Source of the DNA: Bacteroidales bacterium
GTDB lineage: Bacteria > Bacteroidota > Bacteroidia > Bacteroidales > UBA932
Reading direction: 5' to 3'
Assembly (NCBI GenBank): GCA_017618115.1
Contig: JAFZUX010000004.1
Span: 39,059-103,058 of the forward strand
DNA: 64,000 nucleotides
Position 1 is the first letter of the stretch, and the number at the start of each line of letters is the position of its first letter. Shown in pieces: positions 1 through 8,122 of this stretch. The translations under genes and the position numbers were made by a program. The notes beneath the pieces were generated by a model, which made no database searches, was not told the origin of the DNA, and was given only the letters and a program-made list of their open reading frames with translations.

Positions 1-1
1 G

Positions 2-379
2 TTTATGAAGATGATTATTGAGGGGGAGACAATTCAGGTTTACAACCACGGAAACCTCAGCAGAGATTTCAGTTACATAGATGACATTGTGAAGGGAGTT
101 GTAAAGGTTCTTGAAGGGCCTAACCACTCAAAGAGAGAGGTCTACAACATAGGAAACAGTTCACCTGTGGCTCTGATGGATTTTATAGGGTGTATTGAGA
201 AGAGCACGGGCAAAAAGGCAAAAAAACGGATGGTTGCAATGCAACGGGGAGATGTTTATACTACATTTGCCTCCGTTTCCCATCTGAAGGAGGATTACGG
301 CTTTGCCCCCAACACTCCGCTTCAGAAGGGCATAGATGAGTTTTATAACTGGTACAAAGCATTTTACAAAATAGATTAA
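2..379 (+). CDS. NAD-dependent epimerase/dehydratase, C-terminal part (UDP-glucuronate 4-epimerase-like)
   Basis: The reading frame is open from the first bases of the window, so this is the last ~126 residues of a longer gene that begins upstream. The segment RDFSYIDDIVKGV and the following NIGNSSPVAL are the hallmark of the C-terminal substrate-binding lobe of extended short-chain dehydrogenases. The ending (MQRGDVYTTFAS, then DYGFAPNTPLQKGIDEF) closely resembles UDP-glucuronate/UDP-galacturonate epimerases of the CapI/WbpP type. Those enzymes interconvert sugar nucleotides for capsule or O-antigen synthesis. The Rossmann NAD-binding half and catalytic YxxxK lie outside the window, so activity cannot be judged. 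The stop codon is one base before the start of alr, so the two genes are probably co-transcribed. Confidence 0.8.
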   Translation, partial: FMKMIIEGETIQVYNHGNLSRDFSYIDDIVKGVVKVLEGPNHSKREVYNIGNSSPVALMDFIGCIEKSTGKKAKKRMVAMQRGDVYTTFASVSHLKEDYGFAPNTPLQKGIDEFYNWYKAFYKID

Positions 380-380
380 A

Positions 381-1487
381 ATGGAAAAAGAGACTTTTGC
401 TCAGATGGAGATAAGCACTCGCAGCGCTCTCCATAACTACAAGTATTTCAGAAGCAAACTCAATAAGAGCACTAAACTTCTAATCCTCATCAAAGCCAAC
501 TCTTACGGCCACGGAGCGGTAGATTTTGCCAAACTGATGGAAAAGGCCGGAGCAGATTATTTTGCTGTGGCTCACCCGGTTGAGGGAGTTGAACTCCGCA
601 AGGGAGGAATTAAGAACCCTATAATTGTTCTCACTACCGGAACGGATTATTACAAGGAGATTATTGAGAACAAACTGGAGCCGGGCATTCCTAATATGTA
701 CTCTTTAAAGAAGTTTGACCAGGTGGTTAAGAAGATGGGCGTTAAGAGTTATCCCGTTCACATTAAGCTGGATACCGGTATGCACCGCCTCGGATTTATG
801 GAGAAGGAACTGCCGGAACTTCTGGAATTCTTAAAGTTCCATAAGGAGATTCACGTTCAGAGCATCTACTCTCACCTTGCCGCTTCGGACGAGAAGAAGT
901 GGGACAAGTTTACTCTATCACAGATAGCACTTTATGATAAGATGGCTCCACAGATTGATAAGGCTGTGGGATACCACCCTATCCACCACATACTCAACTC
1001 TGCAGGTATTGAGCGCTTTACACAGTATCAGAAGGATATGGTACGCCTGGGCATCGGAATTTACGGCGTAAGTGCTGTGGATCAGTCTCTTGTTAAGCCG
1101 GTTGCCTCTCTCAAGTGCAGAATCCTTCAGATTAAGGAACTCTCTCCTGCAGACGGAACCGTAGGTTACGGACGTCACGGAAAGATAGATAAGCCTTCAA
1201 AGATTGCAACCCTGCCTCTTGGCTATGCAGACGGTATCAACCGCCACATGGGAAGAGGTGCGGCCAAGTTCTGCGTCAACGGCAAACTGGTTCCTACAAT
1301 CGGTAACATCTGCATGGATATGTGTATGATAGACGTTACCGGAGTTAAGGATGTTAAAGTGGGAGATATCGTTACCGTATTCGGAGATAAACCTACCGCA
1401 ATAGACCAGGCTAAGGTGCTGGGAACCATACCTTACGAGATTTACACCTCAATAGCAAAGAGGGTAAAGAGAGTGGTTGTTAAGTAA
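381..1487 (+). CDS. alr: Alanine racemase
   Basis: PLP-dependent interconversion of L- and D-alanine, supplying D-Ala for peptidoglycan in the cytoplasm. The 368-residue length is normal for the family. The PLP-binding lysine is K38 in LIKANSYGHG; R136 (HRLGF) matches the conserved arginine near the PLP phenolate; the second catalytic base is Y263 in VGYGRHG. The N-terminal TIM-barrel and C-terminal beta domain are both complete. It follows the epimerase gene with one base between them and converges on holA with stop codons directly abutting (TAA then TTA at 1485-1490). There is no room for a separate terminator between them. Confidence 0.95.
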   Translation: MEKETFAQMEISTRSALHNYKYFRSKLNKSTKLLILIKANSYGHGAVDFAKLMEKAGADYFAVAHPVEGVELRKGGIKNPIIVLTTGTDYYKEIIENKLEPGIPNMYSLKKFDQVVKKMGVKSYPVHIKLDTGMHRLGFMEKELPELLEFLKFHKEIHVQSIYSHLAASDEKKWDKFTLSQIALYDKMAPQIDKAVGYHPIHHILNSAGIERFTQYQKDMVRLGIGIYGVSAVDQSLVKPVASLKCRILQIKELSPADGTVGYGRHGKIDKPSKIATLPLGYADGINRHMGRGAAKFCVNGKLVPTIGNICMDMCMIDVTGVKDVKVGDIVTVFGDKPTAIDQAKVLGTIPYEIYTSIAKRVKRVVVK

Positions 1488-2528
1488 TTAAATCAGAATT
1501 TTTGAGAGCAGTTCGTTGAGGAGGGCTCCGTCATCGGAGCTTCCTCCGTAGTTGCTCTTACTCCTTAAGTCACAATCCTTTATAAGGGAGATTATGTTCA
1601 TTGTCTTAAAGAGAGGGTAGTTTCTGGCTGCCGTCTGGTACTCCCTAACTCTCATAGTACCAAAGACTCCCGCCTTCATTGAGGCCTGGTAGAAATCTCT
1701 CTCTCCGCCCATTATGGTTGCCTGAATAACCAGCAACTGATTGAAGTAGAAGAACATTGCGCCCAGGGTTGCCTGTATCGGATATTTCTTGGAGTTGTTT
1801 GCAAAGACCTCTGCAATTTCAAAACACCTCAGGCGGTTCTTCTCCCCTATTGCCTTGCAGAGTTCAAACGGATTGTAATCTCTTGAGATTCCAACGTTTA
1901 CCTCCACATCCTTGGCGGTGATAACCTTACCGTCTATACCCTTAAAGAGTTTGTCTATCTCCAGAACTATCTTCCTCAGAGAAGAACCCGTGCTCTGGCT
2001 TAACAGCTGGGCTGCATCCTGCTCAATTCTGTACCCCTTCTCCGCCACGTAATCAGTTATCCACTGCGGCACCTTCCATTCGTCCAGAGCAAAAGATTCC
2101 AGTACCTCCGCCTTGTCTTTCAGTTTCTTATAAAAGCCGGTACGTTTGTCCAGAGATTTACCGGTAAAGGAGAGAACTAAAATCGTATCGGGAGCGGGAG
2201 AGGCCAGATAATACTCAAAAGCCTGCAGAGAAGAGAGTTGCTGCGCCTCCTTCACAATAATGAGCTGAAACTCTGACTCCACAGGGTATCTTCTGCAAAG
2301 GCAGACAATCTGCCCCGCGTCAGTGTCGTTTCCGTATACAACGCTGAAGTTGAAGTCTTTCTGGCTCTCTGAAAGCACTGTAGAAGAGAGGGCCTCAATG
2401 ATGACGTCCGCATAGTAAGGCTCCTCGCCGGCAAGAACGTAGATTTTTGCAAATCTTCTCTGCCGGATATCCTCCATTATCTGCTGGAATTTCCTCTGAC
2501 TCCCCTCTTTATCTGCCTTTTGTGCCAT
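1488..2528 (-). CDS. holA: DNA polymerase III subunit delta
   Basis: The delta subunit opens the beta sliding clamp inside the clamp-loader complex during replication. The 346-residue length fits. The N-terminal segment IYVLAGEEPYYADVII matches the family's first strand and degenerate P-loop region (usual form YLLxGEEPYxID), followed by the AAA+-like fold and a C-terminal helical collar domain. A TAATTTTG-like -7 promoter element can be read on the minus strand at 2554-2561. The gene is divergent from the nuclease/CCA-enzyme fusion. In other Bacteroidota an HSDR_N-type gene is often the divergent neighbour of holA, which agrees with this context. Confidence 0.9.
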   Translation of the reverse strand: MAQKADKEGSQRKFQQIMEDIRQRRFAKIYVLAGEEPYYADVIIEALSSTVLSESQKDFNFSVVYGNDTDAGQIVCLCRRYPVESEFQLIIVKEAQQLSSLQAFEYYLASPAPDTILVLSFTGKSLDKRTGFYKKLKDKAEVLESFALDEWKVPQWITDYVAEKGYRIEQDAAQLLSQSTGSSLRKIVLEIDKLFKGIDGKVITAKDVEVNVGISRDYNPFELCKAIGEKNRLRCFEIAEVFANNSKKYPIQATLGAMFFYFNQLLVIQATIMGGERDFYQASMKAGVFGTMRVREYQTAARNYPLFKTMNIISLIKDCDLRSKSNYGGSSDDGALLNELLSKILI

Positions 2529-2587
2529 AAAAAACTCAACTGGTTTTGCTCTTCAAAATTAGATAAAAAATTTGATATCTTTGTGAT

Positions 2588-4396
2588 ATGGAAGAAGTCT
2601 TTGACCCGTTGAGGAAGAAATATGTGGCGCTGACACCGGAGGAGAATGTGCGGCAACAGATGATCACCTATCTTAATGAAAAGAGGGGGTGGCCGCTGCA
2701 TCTTATGATGAGTGAAACGGAGATAAAGATTGGAGAGGTCCGTCTTAGGTGTGACATTGTCTGCTATGACAAAGAGCTTAAGCCTAAGATGATTGTTGAG
2801 TGCAAGAGACCTACCGTAAAGATTACCTCAAAGACTTTTGAGCAACTCTGGAACTACGCTCTCATTCTCAAGGTGGATTACATTGTTGCAACCAACGGGA
2901 AAAAGAGTTACTGCTGCCGTTACAACAGAAACGAGCACAAGTATGATTTCATAGAGGATATCCCTTCATACAATCAGAAAAGAGAGTTTCCGGATAATCC
3001 ATTCCTTAATGACGAAATCTTTCACATCATCTCGGAGACCGCAGAAGAGCAAGGCGTAAGATGTTTTGTAATTGGCGGTTATGTAAGAGACTGTTTCCTT
3101 CAGAGAGAGCGTAATGATATAGACGTGGTTGTTGAGGGAAGCGGAATAGATTTGGCCAAGGCGGTGGGTTTGAAGGTAAAAAGCAAGGTCTCCGTTTTCA
3201 AAAACTTTGGAACCGCAATGCTCAAATTCAAGGGAGTGGAGATAGAGTTTGTGGGAGCAAGAAGGGAGTCTTACAACAGAAATTCACGTAAGCCTATTGT
3301 TGAGGACGGCACATTGGAAGATGACCAGAAGAGAAGAGACTTTACCGTGAATGCTCTGGCATTCTCCTTACAGAGAGAGGATTACGGTAACCTGGTAGAT
3401 CCGTTCGGAGGAGTGGCAGATTTGCAGAAAGGGTTGTTGAGAACTCCTCTTGATCCGGATGTCACCTACAGTGACGATCCTCTGAGAATGATTCGCGCCG
3501 TGAGGTTTGCAAGCCAGCTCAACTTTACAATTGTGCCGGAATCCATCGAGAGTATAAAGAGAAATGTTAAGAGGCTGGAAATCCTTAGCAGAGAGAGGAT
3601 TGCAGAGGAGATGAATAAGATTTTGATGTCAGAAAAACCTTCCATAGGGCTCTCCCTTTTGCAGGAGACGGGGCTTATGGAGGAGTTTCTGCCGCAGATA
3701 AGTGCGCTGCAAGGAGTTGAAACTCTGGAGGGTAAGGGGCATAAGGATAACTTTGCACACACTCTCAAGGTTGTAGATAACATATCGCAGAACACAGATA
3801 ATCTGTGGCTTAGATGGGCCGCGCTGCTTCACGATATCGGCAAACCTCTCACCAAAAAATATGAACCGGGAACGGGTTGGACCTTCCACGGCCATGAGGT
3901 TGTGGGAGCCAAAATGGTGCCCGGTATTTTTAAGAAGATGAAGATGCCGCTGAACGAGAAGATGAAATACGTTCAGAAACTTGTGGCGCTGCATCTAAGA
4001 CCTATAGCGCTGGTGGAGGATACCGTAACTGATTCGGCAGTAAGGCGTTTACTCTTTGATGCTGGAGATGATATTGATGATTTGATGACGCTCTGCGAGG
4101 CGGATATAACCTCAAAGAACGAGGCAAAAGTGCGCCGCCACAAACAGAACTTTCTGCTGGTAAGAGAGAAACTGGTGGAGGTGGAGGCAAAGGATGCCAT
4201 CCGCAACTTTAAAAATCCGGTTACGGGTGAGATGGTTATGGAATACTTTGGTATTGAGCCGTCCAGAGAGATAGGAGAGATTAAGGAGTATGTGAAGAAC
4301 GCCATTTTGGACGGGCAGATTGAGAACAACTATGAGCAGGCCTTTGAACTAATGAAGCAGAAAGGGGCGGAGCTGGGACTTACTCATAAGGATTGA
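2588..4396 (+). CDS. cca: Fusion: HSDR_N-type PD-(D/E)xK domain + CCA tRNA nucleotidyltransferase/HD
   Basis: A 602-residue protein with two recognisable halves. Residues ~1-130 look like the type I restriction enzyme R N-terminal domain: D56, then E71-C-K73, plus Q86, form an intact PD-(D/E)xK nuclease signature. Residues ~137-602 are a class II CCA-adding enzyme: GGYVRD (163-168), the metal-binding DID (177-179), RRDFTVN (249-255), the helical neck, and an HD phosphohydrolase motif HD (415-416). This half adds or repairs the 3' CCA of tRNAs. Neither tRNA-Ser gene in the window encodes CCA, so such activity is needed. There is no in-frame ATG, GTG or TTG at the junction, so the two halves must be made as one chain. 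In related genomes I know of, the nuclease-like domain is usually a separate gene next to holA. Its role here is unknown. Confidence 0.9.
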   Translation: MEEVFDPLRKKYVALTPEENVRQQMITYLNEKRGWPLHLMMSETEIKIGEVRLRCDIVCYDKELKPKMIVECKRPTVKITSKTFEQLWNYALILKVDYIVATNGKKSYCCRYNRNEHKYDFIEDIPSYNQKREFPDNPFLNDEIFHIISETAEEQGVRCFVIGGYVRDCFLQRERNDIDVVVEGSGIDLAKAVGLKVKSKVSVFKNFGTAMLKFKGVEIEFVGARRESYNRNSRKPIVEDGTLEDDQKRRDFTVNALAFSLQREDYGNLVDPFGGVADLQKGLLRTPLDPDVTYSDDPLRMIRAVRFASQLNFTIVPESIESIKRNVKRLEILSRERIAEEMNKILMSEKPSIGLSLLQETGLMEEFLPQISALQGVETLEGKGHKDNFAHTLKVVDNISQNTDNLWLRWAALLHDIGKPLTKKYEPGTGWTFHGHEVVGAKMVPGIFKKMKMPLNEKMKYVQKLVALHLRPIALVEDTVTDSAVRRLLFDAGDDIDDLMTLCEADITSKNEAKVRRHKQNFLLVREKLVEVEAKDAIRNFKNPVTGEMVMEYFGIEPSREIGEIKEYVKNAILDGQIENNYEQAFELMKQKGAELGLTHKD

Positions 4397-4442
4397 CAAA
4401 AGAGATTTTTTTTAGTCTAAAAAAACGTTAATAATTAGTTGT

Positions 4443-5030
4443 ATGAAAAAGGTTATTTTATTTGCAGCCGCGCTGCTGATTTCTTTTGCAGCAGCGAATG
4501 CACAGGAGCAGAACCCTCAGGATATGAAGGGAGAAAGACCTCAGCGTCAACAGCTTAAACCAAAGGAAAGAGCTCAGGCAAACGCAGATTCTCTCAACGC
4601 TTTGGTTCAACTGGATGAAAAACAGTACAAGAAAGTTTACAAGATTTTCCTTGAGGAGGCTAACTCCATGAGTGATTTGTTCCCTAATAGAGGAGGCGGC
4701 CAGAGACCTCCTATGGGTGGCGGCAGACCCGGCGGCTTTAGCGGCGGTGGCGGCGGAAGAGCTCCTATGGGCGGCTACAACGGCGGCGGTGGAGGGAGAC
4801 CTCCAATGGGACAGGGACAAATGATGGGAGGACCAAACGGCCAGATGAAGAGCATCCCTGAGAAAATCAAGGAGATACAGGAAAAGAGAGAGAAGAAACT
4901 GAAGAAGGTTCTCACTGAGGAACAGTATCAGATTTATGATGAGAGCGAATTTAAGAAAGGATTATCAAGGAGTTTTGGAAGAGGTCCTAGAATGGGACAG
5001 GGAGAGAGACCACAACCTGTTCAAATGTAA
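4443..5030 (+). CDS. Secreted Gly/Pro/Met-rich protein, DUF4890-like
   Basis: 195 residues with a clear Sec signal peptide (hydrophobic stretch 4-20, cleavage likely after ANA). A charged helical region with the repeated form LxxEQYxKVYKIF (about 55-75) and a second copy EEQYQIYDESEFKKG (about 160-175) flank a low-complexity centre made of GGGRPPMGG-like units. This layout resembles the DUF4890 / Spy-like periplasmic proteins common in Bacteroidota. Function is unknown; an extracytoplasmic chaperone or stress role is only a guess by analogy. It lies 6 bases upstream of the aldo/keto reductase gene and is probably co-transcribed with it. Confidence 0.75.
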   Translation: MKKVILFAAALLISFAAANAQEQNPQDMKGERPQRQQLKPKERAQANADSLNALVQLDEKQYKKVYKIFLEEANSMSDLFPNRGGGQRPPMGGGRPGGFSGGGGGRAPMGGYNGGGGGRPPMGQGQMMGGPNGQMKSIPEKIKEIQEKREKKLKKVLTEEQYQIYDESEFKKGLSRSFGRGPRMGQGERPQPVQM

Positions 5031-5036
5031 TACTTT

Positions 5037-6356
5037 ATGGAAGATAAAAACATCAGCCGCCGCAAAGCGCTTAAACTATTGGGGCTGGGAGCTGTAGCAA
5101 CCGTTTCTGCAATGAGTTTCAAAAACAACCCGTTTGTCAGCAACCTCCAGGCAAAAGCACTTAACGGAGAGATTACTCCGGTAGACAAACGCCGCAATAT
5201 CAAGAACGGAGATATGATCTCTATGCTTGGATTCGGCTGTATGAGATTCCCTACTAACGGCAAAGGCAGAAACGCCCCTATTGATGTGGAACAGACTCAG
5301 AAACTGGTAGATTACGCTTACGCTCACGGTATTAACTACTATGATACTGCGTACGTTTATCACGGCGGAAAGAGTGAGGGAGTTATTGGAAATGCACTCA
5401 AAAAATATCCTAGAAACAGTTACTATTTGGCAGATAAAATGCCAGGTTACTATGTAAAACAGAAAGAGGATATTCCAAGAATCTTTGAGGAGCAGCTTCA
5501 GCGTTGCGGCGTGGATTACTTTGATTACTACCTGCTTCACACTCTCGGGAAGGTAAGTGACTATGACAGAGTATATGAAGAATTCGGAGGATACAACTAT
5601 CTTCTGGAGCAGAAGAAAAAGGGACGCATCAAGAACCTAGGCTTCTCATTCCACGGAGACAGAAAGGGTTGGGACTACTTCATAGATAAACACGATTGGG
5701 ACTTTGTTCAGATTCAGCTCAACTATATAGATTGGGCAATAGATGGCGAGTACCTCTATAACTCACTGGTAGAGCATAAGATACCTTGCATTGTTATGGA
5801 GCCGCTGCTGGGCGGAAGACTGGCTTCTCTTTCCAGAGCGGCAAACAACATGCTCCTGGAGAAGAACCCTAACAACACCGTAGCATCCTGGGCTTTCAGA
5901 TACTTAGGAACGCTTCCCGGAGTTCTGGTTTCTCTCAGCGGTATGACCTATATGGAGCATCTGGAAGATAACGTTAAGACTTTCACCAACTTCAAGCCTC
6001 TTAGTGCAGATGAGCAGGCTACTCTTCAGAAGGCCATCATAGAGTATCAGAAGTTTAAGAGAATCAACTGCACCTCCTGCCGTTACTGTATGCCTTGCCC
6101 GTTTGAGGTTGAGATTCCATCCGTCTTTACTACTTATAATAAGATGGTTATGGAGAGCAACATCCCAAGTAAGGATGATCAGAGAGAGGAGGATTACAAG
6201 AGAAGAAAGGCAGAATTCACCAAGGCCTTCAGAGAGAAATTCTCAGCAGGCGGCGCTCCTTCTCAGTGCGTTGCGTGCGGAGAATGTCTTAGCAAATGCC
6301 CTCAGCATCTGGCAATTCCGGATCTGATGAGCTCTATCAACAAGCTGATGGAATAA
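5037..6356 (+). CDS. Aldo/keto reductase with Tat signal and C-terminal 4Fe-4S domain
   Basis: 439 residues. The N-terminus ISRRKALKLLGLGA is a twin-arginine-type export signal, so the protein is probably folded with its cofactor and exported. Residues ~45-330 form an aldo/keto reductase barrel (GFGCMRFP start, YYDTAYVYHGG with the conserved Asp and Tyr, the Lys in LADKMP, YYLLH). The C-terminus has cysteine clusters CTSCRYCMPCP and CVACGECLSKCP, which would bind 4Fe-4S centres as in ferredoxins. Proteins of this layout are widespread in anaerobes and usually lack a known substrate. It converges closely on the next gene with only 8 bases between stop codons. Confidence 0.85.
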   Translation: MEDKNISRRKALKLLGLGAVATVSAMSFKNNPFVSNLQAKALNGEITPVDKRRNIKNGDMISMLGFGCMRFPTNGKGRNAPIDVEQTQKLVDYAYAHGINYYDTAYVYHGGKSEGVIGNALKKYPRNSYYLADKMPGYYVKQKEDIPRIFEEQLQRCGVDYFDYYLLHTLGKVSDYDRVYEEFGGYNYLLEQKKKGRIKNLGFSFHGDRKGWDYFIDKHDWDFVQIQLNYIDWAIDGEYLYNSLVEHKIPCIVMEPLLGGRLASLSRAANNMLLEKNPNNTVASWAFRYLGTLPGVLVSLSGMTYMEHLEDNVKTFTNFKPLSADEQATLQKAIIEYQKFKRINCTSCRYCMPCPFEVEIPSVFTTYNKMVMESNIPSKDDQREEDYKRRKAEFTKAFREKFSAGGAPSQCVACGECLSKCPQHLAIPDLMSSINKLME

Positions 6357-6364
6357 GCTTAAGG

Positions 6365-7585
6365 CTAGTCAATAGCCTCAAGGTGAGATACATCCATAGG
6401 GAACTGGTAAACCTTTCCGTTAATGAAGAGGTTTACCAGTACGCTTTTAGTATTAGGTGAATACTTTGCGTATGCATATCCCGTAATTGAGCTCTTTGGC
6501 TCAATTGAGTAGTTGCGCAGATAACCTATGTTGGTGTTAAGTATCTTCTCCCTCTGATCTGCGTAAAAGCCGGATACCAAGATACTTCCAACTATTGCAG
6601 ATTGGTGGATTAAGAAGGATGACATATCGTAAACCAGGTCTCTTTCCCAGTGATGACGGGAATGAGGATGACGGCCGTAATGAGGGTTGCTGTTAAGAGC
6701 CACATCCAAAGTTATTGCCGTTGCAACTCCCGCCGCCTGAATTCCAAAGTTTGCCCAGCCCTGTCTGTTTCTTACTCGGCGATAGAATTCATTCTCAGTA
6801 AAGAACTTCTCGTCTCCCTTGTTGGAGTTTATTGTGCTCTGTGAGAAATTGAAGAATGCCTTCTCCTGAGAGTTATTCTGGATGAAGAGTTCCAACACGT
6901 AGTAACGTCCGTAAAACTTTCTGTACTTGAGATCTATGGAGACGTATAGTCCGTTGATTGCATACGTTTTCCAAGCCTTTCCGTTCTTATCTACAACCAC
7001 CTTCAAATCTGAAGTTGTAACGTCTCTCCACTTTGGAGCGTTGGATGTTGTATCGTAATCCACTGAGTAACCGTTGCCGGACTTTGTGTAATAGTCATTT
7101 ACAAGAACGCCGTCTTTGTACTCCCACTGTGTGCAGGTCTCTCCTTTCTCGTCAAAAGTTGTCTTCACTCCGTTGAGAACTCCGTCCTTATAAAACTCAT
7201 GCTGTTTCATAAGTCCGTTCTCGTAATATTCCGTGAATTCTCCGTCGTTCTGCCCCTCTTTGAAGAATTGCTTTATCCAAACTCTTCCGCTCGGATAATA
7301 GGCTATAAATGAGCCGTCAAAGATGGTATTTCCGTCATCTGAAGGATCTACGTATTTAACCGTTCCGCTGGCTCTCAGCGTATTATCAGAGGCATAGTAA
7401 TCGTTAAAGGAGTTGTTCTTCTCCACTACTCTGTAGTAATTTGCAGAATCTCTGCTCATTACGCCGTATGAAGATGAGTTGTAGTAATAGATTCCGGCGT
7501 AAGTTGTATCCGCCTTCTGAGAATATCCGAAGGAGAGCGTCAGAAGTATAGTTGCTGCAAGTAAAAACAATCTCTTCATAACCAT
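6365..7585 (-). CDS. Exported protein with MORN-like (YwqK-type) repeats
   Basis: 406 residues with a Sec signal peptide (MVMKRLFLLAATILLTLSFG, cleavage near GYS-QKA). Residues ~80-165 hold several copies of a MORN-like repeat of the form G-x-x-x-x-Y-Y-x-x-G-x-x-x (for example IAYYPSGRVWIKQFF and TEYYENGLMKQHEFYKDG), as in YwqK/toxin-antitoxin-style MORN proteins. The remainder has no family I recognise. It is alone on the minus strand downstream of nrdG. Function unknown; surface or periplasmic location is inferred from the signal peptide only. Confidence 0.7.
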   Translation of the reverse strand: MVMKRLFLLAATILLTLSFGYSQKADTTYAGIYYYNSSSYGVMSRDSANYYRVVEKNNSFNDYYASDNTLRASGTVKYVDPSDDGNTIFDGSFIAYYPSGRVWIKQFFKEGQNDGEFTEYYENGLMKQHEFYKDGVLNGVKTTFDEKGETCTQWEYKDGVLVNDYYTKSGNGYSVDYDTTSNAPKWRDVTTSDLKVVVDKNGKAWKTYAINGLYVSIDLKYRKFYGRYYVLELFIQNNSQEKAFFNFSQSTINSNKGDEKFFTENEFYRRVRNRQGWANFGIQAAGVATAITLDVALNSNPHYGRHPHSRHHWERDLVYDMSSFLIHQSAIVGSILVSGFYADQREKILNTNIGYLRNYSIEPKSSITGYAYAKYSPNTKSVLVNLFINGKVYQFPMDVSHLEAID

Positions 7586-7630
7586 AAGTTTTAGTTCAAA
7601 CAGTTATGAGCAAAAATTATGCTAAACGGG

Positions 7631-7658
7631 AAAACCGGCCCCTTTTTAGCCGTTTTTA
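7631..7658 (-). terminator. Possible terminator of nrdDG
   Basis: An inverted repeat (AAAACCGGC pairing with GCCGTTTT, one bulged C, 9-10 base loop) overlaps the nrdG stop codon. Read on the minus strand it ends in a short T-run. The placement suits termination of the nrdD-nrdG transcript, but the T-run is short, so this is tentative. Confidence 0.4.
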
Positions 7659-8113
7659 GGAGGGAAATGGTATTCTGTGAGGGATTTATCCTTACCAACA
7701 AAGAAAAACTTCTGGTTGGTGTTTGGAGAGCGCAGAGGCCCCTTCTCCTCAATGTAAGGACCTATCTTAATGAAGTCAAAATTGCTCAGTGAGATGCTTG
7801 GATGAATCTCTTCAAGACCTGAATACCAGGCGGTTTTTATCTCCTTAAAATTGTTCTTTATGAAGGCGGCCAGAGAATTGACCGTAGCAGGCTCCTGGTC
7901 TCCGCCCATAAAACAGATGCAGGTTATATCTGATTTGTATCTCTCAACTAAGATGGAGAGAAACTTTTCATCCAACAAAACTCCTTCGTCCTTCCAAAGC
8001 CAAGGGCTATGGCACCCCTTGCAATGGTTAGGACAACCGGAGATGTTGAGTGCAAGAGTTACCTCGTCAGGAATTTCCTGACATACCACATCAAAATTAT
8101 AACACTTGATCAC
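7646..8113 (-). CDS. nrdG: Anaerobic ribonucleotide reductase-activating protein (radical SAM)
   Basis: Generates the glycyl radical on NrdD by reductive cleavage of S-adenosylmethionine. It is 155 residues, the normal size for a minimal NrdG. The 4Fe-4S motif CxxxCxxC is C27, C31 and C34 in SGCPNHCKGCHSPWLW. MGGDQEP is the family's GGE/GGD SAM-binding motif. It follows nrdD on the same strand with a 9-base gap, so the pair is translated from one message. Confidence 0.92.
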   Translation of the reverse strand: MIKCYNFDVVCQEIPDEVTLALNISGCPNHCKGCHSPWLWKDEGVLLDEKFLSILVERYKSDITCICFMGGDQEPATVNSLAAFIKNNFKEIKTAWYSGLEEIHPSISLSNFDFIKIGPYIEEKGPLRSPNTNQKFFFVGKDKSLTEYHFPPKNG

Positions 8114-8122
8114 TGTTGTAAA

